The translations under genes were made by a program, and so were the position numbers. A stretch of DNA of 64,000 nt from Chloroflexota bacterium. GTDB lineage: Bacteria > Chloroflexota > Anaerolineae > Anaerolineales > Villigracilaceae. Under the pieces are notes generated by a model, which searched no databases, was not told the DNA's origin, and saw nothing but the letters and a program-made list of their open reading frames with translations. Positions 1 through 8,040 of the stretch are shown piece after piece. The number at the start of each line of letters is the position of its first letter. Within the stretch, counting starts at the first letter, position 1. The DNA is taken from the NCBI GenBank assembly GCA_029782225.1, contig JAKOVF010000317.1, forward strand, positions 1 through 64,000, read 5' to 3'.

Positions 1-184
1 TTTCTTCACCGTCGTAAACAATGGGCAAGATCACTTCTGTAAAGACCTTTCGGCCGCGCTTTCTTAACTCGTGGGCATGACAACGCTGATATGCCGATTC
101 CAATAATCCCGGTCCTAAAGCTGTGTGAACTTTGATTGCACTATCCACAATATCTTTGGCAACCGCCTCAACCTCATCGGACAT
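1..184 (-). CDS. GxxExxY protein, partial at window edge
   Basis: The reverse strand reads from an ATG at 184 to the window edge without a stop. The N-terminus runs MSDEVEAVAKDIVDSA, followed by a GPGLLESAY segment, which is the G-x-x-E-x-x-Y signature that names this family (related to PD-(D/E)XK nucleases; role unknown). An SD-like AAGGAG lies just upstream of the ATG. Only about 61 residues are visible; the family is usually about 125-130 residues, so the C-terminal half lies outside the window. The spacer to the next gene contains a CTTCGCG...TTTGCGTCTTCGCGG stretch of the kind often found beside GxxExxY genes. Confidence 0.85.
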   Translation of the reverse strand, partial: MSDEVEAVAKDIVDSAIKVHTALGPGLLESAYQRCHAHELRKRGRKVFTEVILPIVYDGEE

Positions 185-237
185 CTTTTCCTCCTTTTAT
201 CTTCGCGCACTTTGCGTCTTCGCGGTTTAAAACAAGA

Positions 238-1062
238 CTAAAACGCAATTTCGCCAATTTGCTCAAAATTGATATCAAACATTTCTTCCGCGGCGGTTTC
301 GGTTTCGATGTTTTCACCCTCTGCCGCGCGGACACCGCGGTCGCAGTAGCCTCTATAGGGGCAGTAGCTGCACTTTTGACGGTCATCCGTTTTCGGGAAG
401 TCCGAAGCGGATTTGATTTCCTGCGCCATCTTTGTCAGCGCGTCCCAGTCGCGTTTGAACAGCGTCGCATTGTATGGAAATGCTGCTGGTTCGGAGGGGA
501 AGTCCGCGAACCAATATGTCATTTCGATTTGCTCAGGCTGAAATGGAATGCCATGATTGAGATTCGCGCCCGCCTGCACCAGTAAAGCGCGATACACACG
601 TGTCTGCCAACGTGTGGCAAGCCACTCGTTGCTGGGCCGCTTGCGATATGTTTTCCAGTCGAAGATCATCGCTTTCCCGTCAGGGTCCGGCTTCACAGCG
701 ATCAAATCATACTTTGCAACGACCCGGAAAGATTCCAGCGGGGCGGAAAGAGTGAACTCCGCATTCTTCGTATAGCCACTAAACTTGAAATCCGTGCCGA
801 GGAAGTTATCCCACCATCGTTGCAGGTCTGGAGTATTTGCCAGGGGCGCAAGTTTGTCCGCGGGAATGCCAATGAAGTGTTGCAGGATCAGCCGATGAAA
901 GTATTCGCCCTCTCGCTGATGCTTCTCGTTCTCCAGAGCCGGCTCGGATTCGAGCGCCGGGTATTGCAGGCGCTCCAGATAACGGAGTTGGAAGCGGCGT
1001 GCACAATCTGCATAATCCTGCAGGGATGATTGACTGAGGACATTTAGCAATGTTTCTGCCAT
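238..1062 (-). CDS. PD-(D/E)XK nuclease with Cas4/AddB-type Fe-S cysteines
   Basis: A 274-residue protein of the RecB/Cas4-like PD-(D/E)XK nuclease superfamily. The nuclease core shows the motif IFDWKTYRK (Asp and Lys of D-x-K) followed by a QTRVYRALL helix like the Q-x-x-x-Y motif of RecB nucleases. One cysteine near the N-terminus (C20) and three near the C-terminus (C231, C234, C240 in CSYCPYRGYC) match the layout that holds a 4Fe-4S cluster in AddB and Cas4. No helicase domain is attached and no CRISPR genes are nearby, so a role in DNA end processing or repair is an inference. It is the only gene between the GxxExxY fragment and the divergent NYN gene. Confidence 0.85.
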   Translation of the reverse strand: MAETLLNVLSQSSLQDYADCARRFQLRYLERLQYPALESEPALENEKHQREGEYFHRLILQHFIGIPADKLAPLANTPDLQRWWDNFLGTDFKFSGYTKNAEFTLSAPLESFRVVAKYDLIAVKPDPDGKAMIFDWKTYRKRPSNEWLATRWQTRVYRALLVQAGANLNHGIPFQPEQIEMTYWFADFPSEPAAFPYNATLFKRDWDALTKMAQEIKSASDFPKTDDRQKCSYCPYRGYCDRGVRAAEGENIETETAAEEMFDINFEQIGEIAF

Positions 1063-1119
1063 GTCCCTATTTTCCCACAGAATTTTGGCGCTATGCTATA
1101 CTTTCGCGCAGGAGTTGGA

Positions 1120-2202
1120 ATGGCTACTGATAATAAAGTTGCGATCTTCATTGACTACGATAACATCGAAATGAGTGTGGAGGAGCTTTTCGGCAAGGGC
1201 ACCGAGGTTGAGTGGGCACGTGTCCTGCAGGTGGCTTCTTCGATAGGACGGGTGATCGTGCGTCGTGCCTATGCCGATTGGGCACAGACCCATGAACGCA
1301 AACAGCGCGACCTGCTGGGGATGGGGCTGGAATTGATCTACGTGAACAGCCGGCGCGGCAAGAACGCAGCCGACATCCGCATTGTGATCGATACGCTCGA
1401 ACTGCTCTTTGGCGAAAAAAGCGAGTTCACGCACGTGCTGCTGGTTTCAGGTGACGGCGATTTTACAGAGTTGGTTCATCGCCTGCGTGCCCAGGGCAAG
1501 ACCGTGATCGGTATGGGCGTCACCGGCAAGAGCGCGGAGTATCTTGTCAACGCCTGTGACAAGTTCATGTACTACGACAAGTTGTCGGGAATCAGCAAAT
1601 CCAAAAAGAGCAATCCGACACAGCCTGCCGCGAAGACCAATGGCGGGGCAGCCAAATCCAATGGTGGGACAGCGAGTCCGAATCGGCCGCAGACGCCGGC
1701 AGTGGTGGCACTTGCGACCACGCCCCAGGGCAAGATGGAACAGTACCAGCATATTCTGGGCGAACAAAAGATCCGCATCACTCCCACCGAAAAACGGCCT
1801 GCGATCATCTTTAAAATCTATGAGTTGAAGAAGAATCATCCGGAGTCGACCTTCAATCAACTCAAGGAAGAAGCGCAGACCGCTTACGCCACGAACAGCC
1901 AGATGATAGAGTCAACGTATGTCAACGATATCGCTCATCAGCTCTTCCATACGTTTTGTTTCGATTTCGACGAGGAGAGCAGCGAGCGAATCCTTGATCG
2001 CAGGATGTGTTTTGTTCCTGAGATCAAGAAGGCGCCGGACCTGCTCGATCTATGTGATCGCAGGATCCTGCATATGCTCGTCACCTCGCTGGGGTCGCCC
2101 GAAAAAGTAGACGCGGAAGTTGCGGCGAAGTTGCTTTATGGTACTGTCCGCACGCCGCGCATGGTGGAGCACGTGCAAAGTCTGATCAACTCAGAGTCCT
2201 GA
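1120..2202 (+). CDS. NYN domain protein (LabA/DUF88-like)
   Basis: A 360-residue protein. Residues 1-150 form a NYN (PIN-like) ribonuclease domain: AIFIDYDNIE gives the first acidic motif, and VSGDGDFTELVHRLRAQGK the second, typical of LabA/DUF88 proteins thought to cut RNA. A Pro/Asn/Thr-rich linker follows (about residues 160-205). The C-terminal 150 residues are helical and I do not recognise them with certainty; LabA proteins often carry an OST-HTH/LOTUS domain here. I placed the start at 1120 rather than 1093 because GGAG precedes it at 1111 and the NYN fold begins right after. A TATACT-type -10 lies upstream. It is divergent from the nuclease gene. Confidence 0.85.
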   Translation: MATDNKVAIFIDYDNIEMSVEELFGKGTEVEWARVLQVASSIGRVIVRRAYADWAQTHERKQRDLLGMGLELIYVNSRRGKNAADIRIVIDTLELLFGEKSEFTHVLLVSGDGDFTELVHRLRAQGKTVIGMGVTGKSAEYLVNACDKFMYYDKLSGISKSKKSNPTQPAAKTNGGAAKSNGGTASPNRPQTPAVVALATTPQGKMEQYQHILGEQKIRITPTEKRPAIIFKIYELKKNHPESTFNQLKEEAQTAYATNSQMIESTYVNDIAHQLFHTFCFDFDEESSERILDRRMCFVPEIKKAPDLLDLCDRRILHMLVTSLGSPEKVDAEVAAKLLYGTVRTPRMVEHVQSLINSES

Positions 2203-2209
2203 TTTCAGG

Positions 2210-2222
2210 TATAATCCCGCCC
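2210..2222 (+). promoter_or_regulatory. Consensus -10 (TATAAT) for the ABC-F leader
   Basis: A perfect TATAAT lies at 2210-2215, just after the NYN stop codon. The -35 region is weak. Transcription would start close to 2222, so the leader ORF that begins at 2223 would be translated from a leaderless or nearly leaderless mRNA. Confidence 0.5.
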
Positions 2223-2318
2223 ATGATTTACGGCTTCACGTTCGGCAAATCTCTGTTGGTTATCGGTGTGCGTGGTTTTGTCACCGAGGGGCTTCCTCGA
2301 ATCGCGCCTGCCTGCTGA
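2223..2318 (+). CDS. Putative 31-residue leader peptide of the ABC-F gene
   Basis: A short ORF that begins MIYGFTFGKSLLVIGV and ends in a TGA at 2316, about 20 bases before a strong terminator and 66 bases before the ABC-F start. There is no SD sequence; the ATG lies seven bases after a TATAAT, consistent with leaderless translation. ABC-F genes of the antibiotic-resistance type are often controlled by ribosome stalling on a short upstream ORF that prevents a terminator from forming. The arrangement here fits, and the ORF's 3' end holds GCCTGC copies able to pair with GCAGGC in the terminator's 5' arm. The peptide itself could be chance; only conservation would settle it. Confidence 0.45.
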   Translation: MIYGFTFGKSLLVIGVRGFVTEGLPRIAPAC

Positions 2319-2338
2319 AAGAAAACATTGTCCTTTTA

Positions 2339-2369
2339 CGCCGCAGGCCGTCCCTGCGGCGTTTTTTAT
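2339..2369 (+). terminator. Intrinsic terminator/attenuator before ABC-F gene
   Basis: A 9-bp GC stem (CGCCGCAGG / CCTGCGGCG) with a five-base loop is followed by six T residues. It lies 16 bases upstream of the ABC-F start codon, between its -10 box and the gene, so it must be bypassed for expression unless a second promoter exists. Confidence 0.8.
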
Positions 2370-2384
2370 TTTACGGAATGAATC

Positions 2385-4013
2385 ATGATCCAAATCCAAC
2401 TTTCCAACGTCGCCCTCATTCTGGGTGCAAAAAGAATTTTTGAAAACCTGAACTGGGAAATCCAGCGCGGACAAAAGATCGGCCTGATCGGTTTGAACGG
2501 CGCGGGAAAATCATCCCTGTTACGGCTTATAACCGGCGAATATTCCCCCGAACTGGGCGGGACCGTCACGCGGACCCGCCTCCTCACAACGGGTTATCTG
2601 CCTCAACAGCCCGAGATCGACTCAGAACTGACAGCGTTCCAGGCCACGCTCGAAGGGAATCCGCGTGTGGCAGAGGTCCAGGCAGAATTGGAACGCGTGG
2701 AAGCGAGCCTGGGCGACCCTGCCGTGTATGGAGATAAGCGCAGGCTCGCGCAAGCCCTCGATCGGCAGCATCATCTTATCGAAGAATACAACTCGCTCGG
2801 CGGTGACTCCTATCCCGAGCGCGTCCGCGGTTTGCTGTTTGGGCTGGGACTCGCTGAAAGTGAGCTGACCAAACCGCTGTCCGTGTTGAGCGGCGGGCAG
2901 AAGAAACTGATCGGGCTGGCACGCCTGCTCCTCGTTCATCCCGATGTCCTCTTGCTCGATGAGCCTGACAATCATCTTGATCTATCCGGCAAGATGTTCC
3001 TGGAGAAGTTGATCCGCGAATATGAAGGGACGGTGGTCCTGATTTCGCACGACCGTTACTTGCTCGATGCAGCTGTGACGCATATCGTGGAGATCGAGGA
3101 TGGCAAGCTCACTGTTTTCGAGGGTGATTACTCATCCTTTGTGGCCGACAAGGAAACCCGCCTGGCAAGGCAGGAGGAGTTGTTCCGCGCACAGCAGCAT
3201 GAGATCACGCGGCTGGAAGCGGCCATCAAGCGTTATGCCATATGGGGCAAGGTGTACGATAACGAGGATTTTGCTCGCAAGGCCAAGTCCATGCAGAAGC
3301 GACTGGACAAGATGGAGAAGGTCGAGAAACCTGTTATCGAGCGCCGCCGCATGGAGCTGACACTCAATGGCTGGCGCGGCTCCAACAAGGTGCTGGAGTT
3401 CGTGGATGTTGCCAAGTCGTTTGGTGAGCGAAGGATTTTCACCGGCATTGACCAGACCATCTGGCACGGCGAGCGCGTGGGCTTGATCGGTCCTAATGGC
3501 GCGGGAAAATCTGTGCTGCTGAGGATGATCCTCGGCGAAGAACACCCCGACCGCGGCGAAATCAAGATCGGGCCCAGCGTCTCGGTCGGATATTATGCTC
3601 AGGAACATGAGACACTGGATTTCAATCAGACGGTTTTGAACACGGTTTGTTATGCCGGCGAGATGAGCGAATCGAAGGCTACCGCGTTTTTGTTGCGTTA
3701 CCTGTTCACTTACAAACAAGTTTCCCAGAAGATCAGCGAGCTCTCCGGCGGCGAACGGAGCAGGCTGCAGCTCGCCTTGCTTGTGTTATCCGGTGCGAAC
3801 TTTCTCCTGCTAGACGAACCGACTAACAACCTCGATATCGCTTCTGCTGAGGTGCTTGAGCAGGCGCTGGCAGATTTTGTCGGCACCGTGCTGGTCATCT
3901 CACATGACCGCTATTTTCTGGATCGCACCGTGCAGAGACTTCTGGCGATCGAGGGTTGCAGGCTGGTAGAGTATCACGGCGGCTACAGTGATTACCTTGA
4001 AAAGAAAGGGTAA
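2385..4013 (+). CDS. ABC-F family ATPase
   Basis: A 542-residue soluble protein with two ABC nucleotide-binding domains and no membrane segment, as in the ABC-F translation factors (EttA, Uup, antibiotic-resistance types) that act at the ribosomal E site. Walker A motifs are GLNGAGKS (36-43) and GPNGAGKS in domain 2; signatures are LSGGQKK and LSGGERS; the helical linker between the domains is rich in charged residues. Walker B of domain 1 reads LLLDEPDNHLD, with Asp where most have Thr (DEPTNHLD); domain 2 has the normal DEPTNNLD. Leader ORF and terminator upstream suggest attenuation. The subclass cannot be fixed by eye. Confidence 0.93.
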   Translation: MIQIQLSNVALILGAKRIFENLNWEIQRGQKIGLIGLNGAGKSSLLRLITGEYSPELGGTVTRTRLLTTGYLPQQPEIDSELTAFQATLEGNPRVAEVQAELERVEASLGDPAVYGDKRRLAQALDRQHHLIEEYNSLGGDSYPERVRGLLFGLGLAESELTKPLSVLSGGQKKLIGLARLLLVHPDVLLLDEPDNHLDLSGKMFLEKLIREYEGTVVLISHDRYLLDAAVTHIVEIEDGKLTVFEGDYSSFVADKETRLARQEELFRAQQHEITRLEAAIKRYAIWGKVYDNEDFARKAKSMQKRLDKMEKVEKPVIERRRMELTLNGWRGSNKVLEFVDVAKSFGERRIFTGIDQTIWHGERVGLIGPNGAGKSVLLRMILGEEHPDRGEIKIGPSVSVGYYAQEHETLDFNQTVLNTVCYAGEMSESKATAFLLRYLFTYKQVSQKISELSGGERSRLQLALLVLSGANFLLLDEPTNNLDIASAEVLEQALADFVGTVLVISHDRYFLDRTVQRLLAIEGCRLVEYHGGYSDYLEKKG

Positions 4014-4059
4014 AATAGCAGGCCAAAACCTTCGCAGCGTTGAGGAAAGGCATGGTTCA

Positions 4060-4401
4060 ATGCAATTTCGCTATCGTGAGCTGGAAGACGGGATCAAGCT
4101 GATTGGTCTGGACGGGATGCTCGATATGACCGGGGTCACACGCGTGGAGAGGAAGCTCGCCGAGCATGTCGCCGGCCAGGATGCTCGGGTGATTCTGGAT
4201 CTCTCTGAAGTCACCTTCCTGGCTTCCATCGGCATCCGCCTGATCGTGAACACTGCGAAATCCGTCGCGAGCCGTGGCGGCAGACTGGTGCTTCTCAATC
4301 CGATCCAGGGCGTGGAGGAAATCCTGGAAGTCACCGGGGTTGCCGAGGTGATTCCCGTTTGCGCAAAACTTGAAGAGGCAAGACTAGTCTTCACTTCATA
4401 A
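4060..4401 (+). CDS. STAS domain anti-sigma factor antagonist
   Basis: A 113-residue single STAS domain of the SpoIIAA/RsbV type, which binds anti-sigma factor kinases in partner-switching circuits. The phosphorylation-site region reads VTFLASIGIRLIV, where the serine after A-x-x is in the position phosphorylated in SpoIIAA (D-S-S/T-G in classical members; here L-A-S-I), so the exact phosphosite is slightly atypical. The start at 4060 was chosen because GAGGAAAGG lies nine bases upstream; an earlier in-frame ATG at 3988 overlaps the ABC-F gene and lacks an SD. No kinase partner is nearby. Confidence 0.88.
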   Translation: MQFRYRELEDGIKLIGLDGMLDMTGVTRVERKLAEHVAGQDARVILDLSEVTFLASIGIRLIVNTAKSVASRGGRLVLLNPIQGVEEILEVTGVAEVIPVCAKLEEARLVFTS

Positions 4402-4418
4402 GAAATGCCTCTATCAGC

Positions 4419-4458
4419 AAATTGGCCGACTCGAGAGATGAGTCGGCCAATTTTGTTT
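4419..4458 (+). terminator. Intrinsic terminator
   Basis: A perfect 14-bp stem (AAATTGGCCGACTC and its complement) with a seven-base loop and a TTTTGTTT tail. It ends the ABC-F/STAS transcript and, because the left side is A-rich, may also stop the convergent lysozyme transcript. Confidence 0.9.
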
Positions 4459-4481
4459 CTGGTTTATGGTTGTGATGCTTC

Positions 4482-6638
4482 TTATCCGCTTCCGAGGAAT
4501 ATGCCCACATGGTTTCCCACCGGGCTTTCCTTGCCCGGGGCGTTCAGGTCGATCGGCCGGTTCATCCGGATGGGCTGGCCATTGACCCCGCGAATGACCA
4601 TGGTGGAGGAACTTCCGCCATCCATGTTGACCGCTGTGAAAGCGCCGTAGGAGATCATCACATCGGCTAATTCAGGGAAGGTCATCCCTTCGCTATAACC
4701 TGGCTGACGGCCATCCACGACCAGCAGGGTCAGCCAGCGCCCGATTTTGTTGATGCCCAGCGCCGTGCGCGGCTGCGGAGTCTGTGCTGCCAGATTCTTG
4801 ACGACTTTTCCGCCATCCACAATGAGACGGTCGCCTGAAACCGCGTTGACCACCTGTCCCTTTTCCTGATTGATCGTCACCTGACTGCGCTGATTGAAGT
4901 AGATGATGGGGTCGGCGGTCTTGCGTGGGTTGTAGACCTTCCTCTGTGAAACGGCGTATCCATTCGATACAACCGGATCTCCCTGCGCACAGGTACTGGC
5001 TGGCGCTGGCGTCATATAACTGAACCCATCTCCGTTGATCGCGAGGTACATGCCGAATTCCTTGAGGAACTGGGTGGTAGTCCGCGTACACAGGATACCG
5101 CTATCCGTGCTGGGCGGTGTCACCAGGAACTGGAGGGCCGGTGTTTGCAAATCTATGCCGAGCACATGAATCACATTTTGGCGCGGCTGGGTGACCTCGT
5201 TGCGCGCGTAGTAAACACCATTGAAGATCCTTTGGCGGTAGGAGGTCGGTCGCGTCGGACCGCGCAGGGCAAGGGATTTCTTATCGCACCAACCAATCAG
5301 TCCATCCAGACGGCGGACCTTGACCCAATCTGTTTCGCTTGTATCATTCAGCGCACCGAGAGAATCATCCTTTGTGAAAGTTGCCAGGATCTTGCTCCGT
5401 GGGTTGGGCTGCTCGCGCAGAGACACAGTGCTGGCAGTAACGCGGTACCAGTTCACCACATCATCCTGTGGAGGGGGCGGAGGCGGAGGGGGTGGAGGAG
5501 GTGGAGGAGCGTTCACATCCTGCAGGTATTGGGCAAAACTCCAACCCGTCAGGTTACTGCCGTCCAGGCGGCGAATCTGTAGCCAGGTCTCATCCGGAGT
5601 CGCACCGATTCGTTCTACAACTTCGTCGAAAGCCAGAAGTCCAATCGCATTAAAGGAAAGCCCTGGTCCTTCACGTACTTTAAGACCTGCGGGAGCCGTG
5701 ACCTTGTATTTCTTACCGGTCGTCGGTGGTGGGGGAGGCGGAGGCACACTCTGCAGGTAGTCTGCAAAGCACCAGCCTCGCAAACTGCCATCAGCTCGAC
5801 GGACGCGCAGCCAGGTCCGATCCGCGTTGGCGCCGATCTCTTCCACCGTCTCACCGAATGCAAGCAAGCCAATTGAGTCGTAAGCCAGCCCCGGACCTCT
5901 ACGCACATTTAGATGTGTCGCAGTGACGGTGTACATCTTGCCTGTCGGAGTGCCGGGATCATCCGGCGGGGGCGGAGGCGTCTCCGGGATATGGAAGCGA
6001 GTCTTGAACTTTTCCAAGTCCCCGTTGAAGTAGTTCAGGTCGATGCCGTTGCTCTCCGCACCATACAGCTTCCCATCACCGGCTTCGGAGAACTGCCAGA
6101 ACAGCCACTCACTGCTGCCCCACGGCTTTGGCACGGCCGGCTGGGTCACGCCATAATTTGCGATCCACAATGGATACTGATGGAAGTATTCCAGGCTGGC
6201 CGGCTTGGTCATGGGCGCGTTATCGCGCCAATAATAGAATGCAGTGTAGATCCCGATCTCTTTGCTGCCAACCAGTTGTTTGAGTCTTTCCAGAAAGGTG
6301 TACCAGTTTTGCCAGCCTTTATAAATACCGCCATAGGCTTCTTCGAAATCTGCAAAGAGGGGCAGCTCACCGAGGTCTCCGCCAAACTGCTGCACCCATA
6401 ACTCGGCCTGTCGTTTTGGTTCGGCGCGGCTGTCATAAAACCAGTAGGACCCGCGCGGGATTCCGATTTTCTTTGCTTCACTCCAATTCAATTTGAAGTC
6501 ACGATCCACCCACAGGTTTTGCCCGGCACGGATGATCACAAACCCCGCGCTCGCGGCCATCTTGGCATAATCGATCCCTCCTGGGGTCTCAGGATCGTCT
6601 TCATAAAAGCTGACATCCGGGCCGATGACGTTTGCCAT
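4482..6638 (-). CDS. GH25 lysozyme / SH3 x3 / phosphodiester glycosidase fusion
   Basis: A 718-residue multidomain protein. Residues 1-215 are a GH25 (Chalaropsis-type) muramidase: D8 and the D97-F-E99 pair match the catalytic acids. Three bacterial SH3-type domains follow (about 233-295, 310-375, 395-460), each ending in a GW(C/S) motif and joined by runs of proline, the longest about 14. The last 250 residues match the NAGPA/phosphodiester glycosidase domain (PF09992), with LVVDGRQPGYSEGMT and VNMDGGSSSTMVI. AAGGAGAGGATC precedes the ATG. No signal peptide is seen, yet the domains imply a cell-wall or exported role; the same is true of the two GH25 genes downstream. The two enzyme domains could cut peptidoglycan and a linked glycan. 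Confidence 0.92.
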   Translation of the reverse strand: MANVIGPDVSFYEDDPETPGGIDYAKMAASAGFVIIRAGQNLWVDRDFKLNWSEAKKIGIPRGSYWFYDSRAEPKRQAELWVQQFGGDLGELPLFADFEEAYGGIYKGWQNWYTFLERLKQLVGSKEIGIYTAFYYWRDNAPMTKPASLEYFHQYPLWIANYGVTQPAVPKPWGSSEWLFWQFSEAGDGKLYGAESNGIDLNYFNGDLEKFKTRFHIPETPPPPPDDPGTPTGKMYTVTATHLNVRRGPGLAYDSIGLLAFGETVEEIGANADRTWLRVRRADGSLRGWCFADYLQSVPPPPPPPTTGKKYKVTAPAGLKVREGPGLSFNAIGLLAFDEVVERIGATPDETWLQIRRLDGSNLTGWSFAQYLQDVNAPPPPPPPPPPPPPQDDVVNWYRVTASTVSLREQPNPRSKILATFTKDDSLGALNDTSETDWVKVRRLDGLIGWCDKKSLALRGPTRPTSYRQRIFNGVYYARNEVTQPRQNVIHVLGIDLQTPALQFLVTPPSTDSGILCTRTTTQFLKEFGMYLAINGDGFSYMTPAPASTCAQGDPVVSNGYAVSQRKVYNPRKTADPIIYFNQRSQVTINQEKGQVVNAVSGDRLIVDGGKVVKNLAAQTPQPRTALGINKIGRWLTLLVVDGRQPGYSEGMTFPELADVMISYGAFTAVNMDGGSSSTMVIRGVNGQPIRMNRPIDLNAPGKESPVGNHVGIFLGSG

Positions 6639-6812
6639 GATCCTCTCCTTGACTCTGAATGTGATTCGATTTTACCAGCCTTGACAACCCTTTACAAACT
6701 ATTGCATGTGGGGGACGTGCCGCTTCATTCGCACTGATATCTGCTTCCGTACAACTGGCATTTTAGCCCCGCCTCACTCCACACTGCGGTCAAACACTTC
6801 AAGACACTTGTT

Positions 6813-6840
6813 TTGTATTTTGCAGCGTGGATGCTACAAT
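6813..6840 (+). promoter_or_regulatory. Probable sigma70 promoter of the lipoprotein gene
   Basis: TTGTAT at 6813-6818 and TACAAT at 6835-6840 are separated by 16 bases, about 55 bases before the lipoprotein start codon. Confidence 0.55.
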
Positions 6841-6894
6841 CGGTCTTACTTTGAGCCATTTCTCGTGGGAGCGCCTTCCACGTGCTGGAGAAAC

Positions 6895-7722
6895 ATGAGA
6901 GCAGTAAAAGGCCTTATCCTTCTAATCCCCTTGCTATTCAGCGTGGCCTGTAATGGGGTGGTCCTCCCTGTGCGATCAGAGCCTACAGCTTCGCCGACGG
7001 TGATACCCACTTCGACCTTTCGCTTCCCAACGCTGACGCCGGCCCCCACACCCGTTCCACCCACTGCGACCGCCGTCCAGGTTCCAGGCTGGATCGCGGA
7101 CTTTTCCGATCCCATCCTGAAAGCCACCTCAGAGCGGCGACCGGATTATCAGGATGAGTTCTCGCCCTATAATCAAGGCTGGTTCATTCCCAACCCCGCA
7201 AATAGCCGCAGGCCTTTTTTCGCGAATGTGCAGGAAGGAGCCTTGTTCCTTGAATTACCAGAAGGAGGAACACGCAAGGGACTGACCGTCTACAGCCCGA
7301 AACTTCTGTTCAAGGACTTCGTCCTGAGCTTTGATTTCAAATTTGGCAAGACGGAACCGGATGACATCCTGCGCTTCGAGTTCTACCAGACCCCGGAAAA
7401 GAGAGTTGCCCTCGACCTTTCCAAGAATGAAAGTTGGACGTTTTACTGGAAGTTCTACAGTGACCTGCAATCCAGTTCCGGTGCATATGATTATTTTTCG
7501 CCGGAGTATCTCAATGTCACCATCATTATGCAGGGAAATGAATGCGCTGTGTATCTCAACCATGACCCCGTGAATTATTTCGGAGATTGCAGAACTCTCC
7601 CAATAGGCCGTCCAACTCCACTAACCATGACCCTTCATCTCCTCGGCACCGGCCGCCCGGCTCTGGTACAGATCGATCATGTAAAAGTGTGGGATTTGGA
7701 GAAGATTCCCGGGCTTCCATAA
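6895..7722 (+). CDS. Lipoprotein of unknown function
   Basis: A 275-residue protein with a lipoprotein signal: positively charged MRAVKG, a hydrophobic stretch, and the lipobox-like SVAC before the acylated cysteine. A Thr/Pro-rich spacer (about residues 30-60) links it to a domain of about 200 residues rich in aromatic residues and beta-strand patterns, ending with a VQIDHVKVWDLEK motif reminiscent of concanavalin-like (LamG-type) sugar-binding folds; that assignment is tentative. The start at 6895 has CTGGAG just upstream and gives the signal peptide; longer in-frame ORF upstream is discarded. It stands alone between a divergent lysozyme gene and a convergent small gene. Confidence 0.8.
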   Translation: MRAVKGLILLIPLLFSVACNGVVLPVRSEPTASPTVIPTSTFRFPTLTPAPTPVPPTATAVQVPGWIADFSDPILKATSERRPDYQDEFSPYNQGWFIPNPANSRRPFFANVQEGALFLELPEGGTRKGLTVYSPKLLFKDFVLSFDFKFGKTEPDDILRFEFYQTPEKRVALDLSKNESWTFYWKFYSDLQSSSGAYDYFSPEYLNVTIIMQGNECAVYLNHDPVNYFGDCRTLPIGRPTPLTMTLHLLGTGRPALVQIDHVKVWDLEKIPGLP

Positions 7723-7726
7723 TAAA

Positions 7727-7760
7727 ATACCTTGCGAGGCTCCGGACCTTCGCAAGGTAT
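7727..7760. terminator. Hairpin terminator between convergent genes
   Basis: An 11-bp perfect inverted repeat (ATACCTTGCGA / TCGCAAGGTAT). The T-rich side (ATTTTATT) reads out on the minus strand, so it best serves the leftward 79-residue gene. Confidence 0.7.
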
Positions 7761-7798
7761 TGCATTCAAAAGGCGTTGCTTTGAGAATCCTTCTGCGA

Positions 7799-8038
7799 TC
7801 AACCTGCCAGCAGGCCTTCTAACCGAAATCTTACCTGTTCCTGACCCGGTTCAACTTCTTTCTCCCCTCTGAGACGCGCGTAATATTTTAAAGTCTGTTT
7901 GTACAGAGCCTCGCGTTGTGGCTCGGTCACACCTGCAAAACCCGCTGGCGGGTTCTTACCGGTTCGCAGCCAATCTTCATATTGCTTCCAGGCTGCTTCC
8001 AGTTTTGCGAGTTTCCTCACTGCGTTTTTTCTATTCAT
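7799..8038 (-). CDS. 79-residue protein sharing a module with the large toxin-like protein
   Basis: A small, charged, probably cytoplasmic protein. I recognise no named family, but residues about 17-60 closely match a segment around residue 760 of the 1470-residue toxin-like protein at 29702-34114. Both carry KQYEDWLRTG, then N-P-P-x-G, V-T, an arginine, Y-x-Q-T and A-R-L in the same order and almost the same spacing. Here the module makes up most of the protein, so it is a stand-alone domain. GAGG lies a short way before the ATG. It has its own terminator and is not in an operon. Confidence 0.75.
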   Translation of the reverse strand: MNRKNAVRKLAKLEAAWKQYEDWLRTGKNPPAGFAGVTEPQREALYKQTLKYYARLRGEKEVEPGQEQVRFRLEGLLAG

Positions 8039-8040
8039 TT

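Noticed and set aside
5320-5760. Gly-rich plus-strand ORF
   Set aside because: Runs of Gly are the complement of the poly-proline linkers of the lysozyme fusion.
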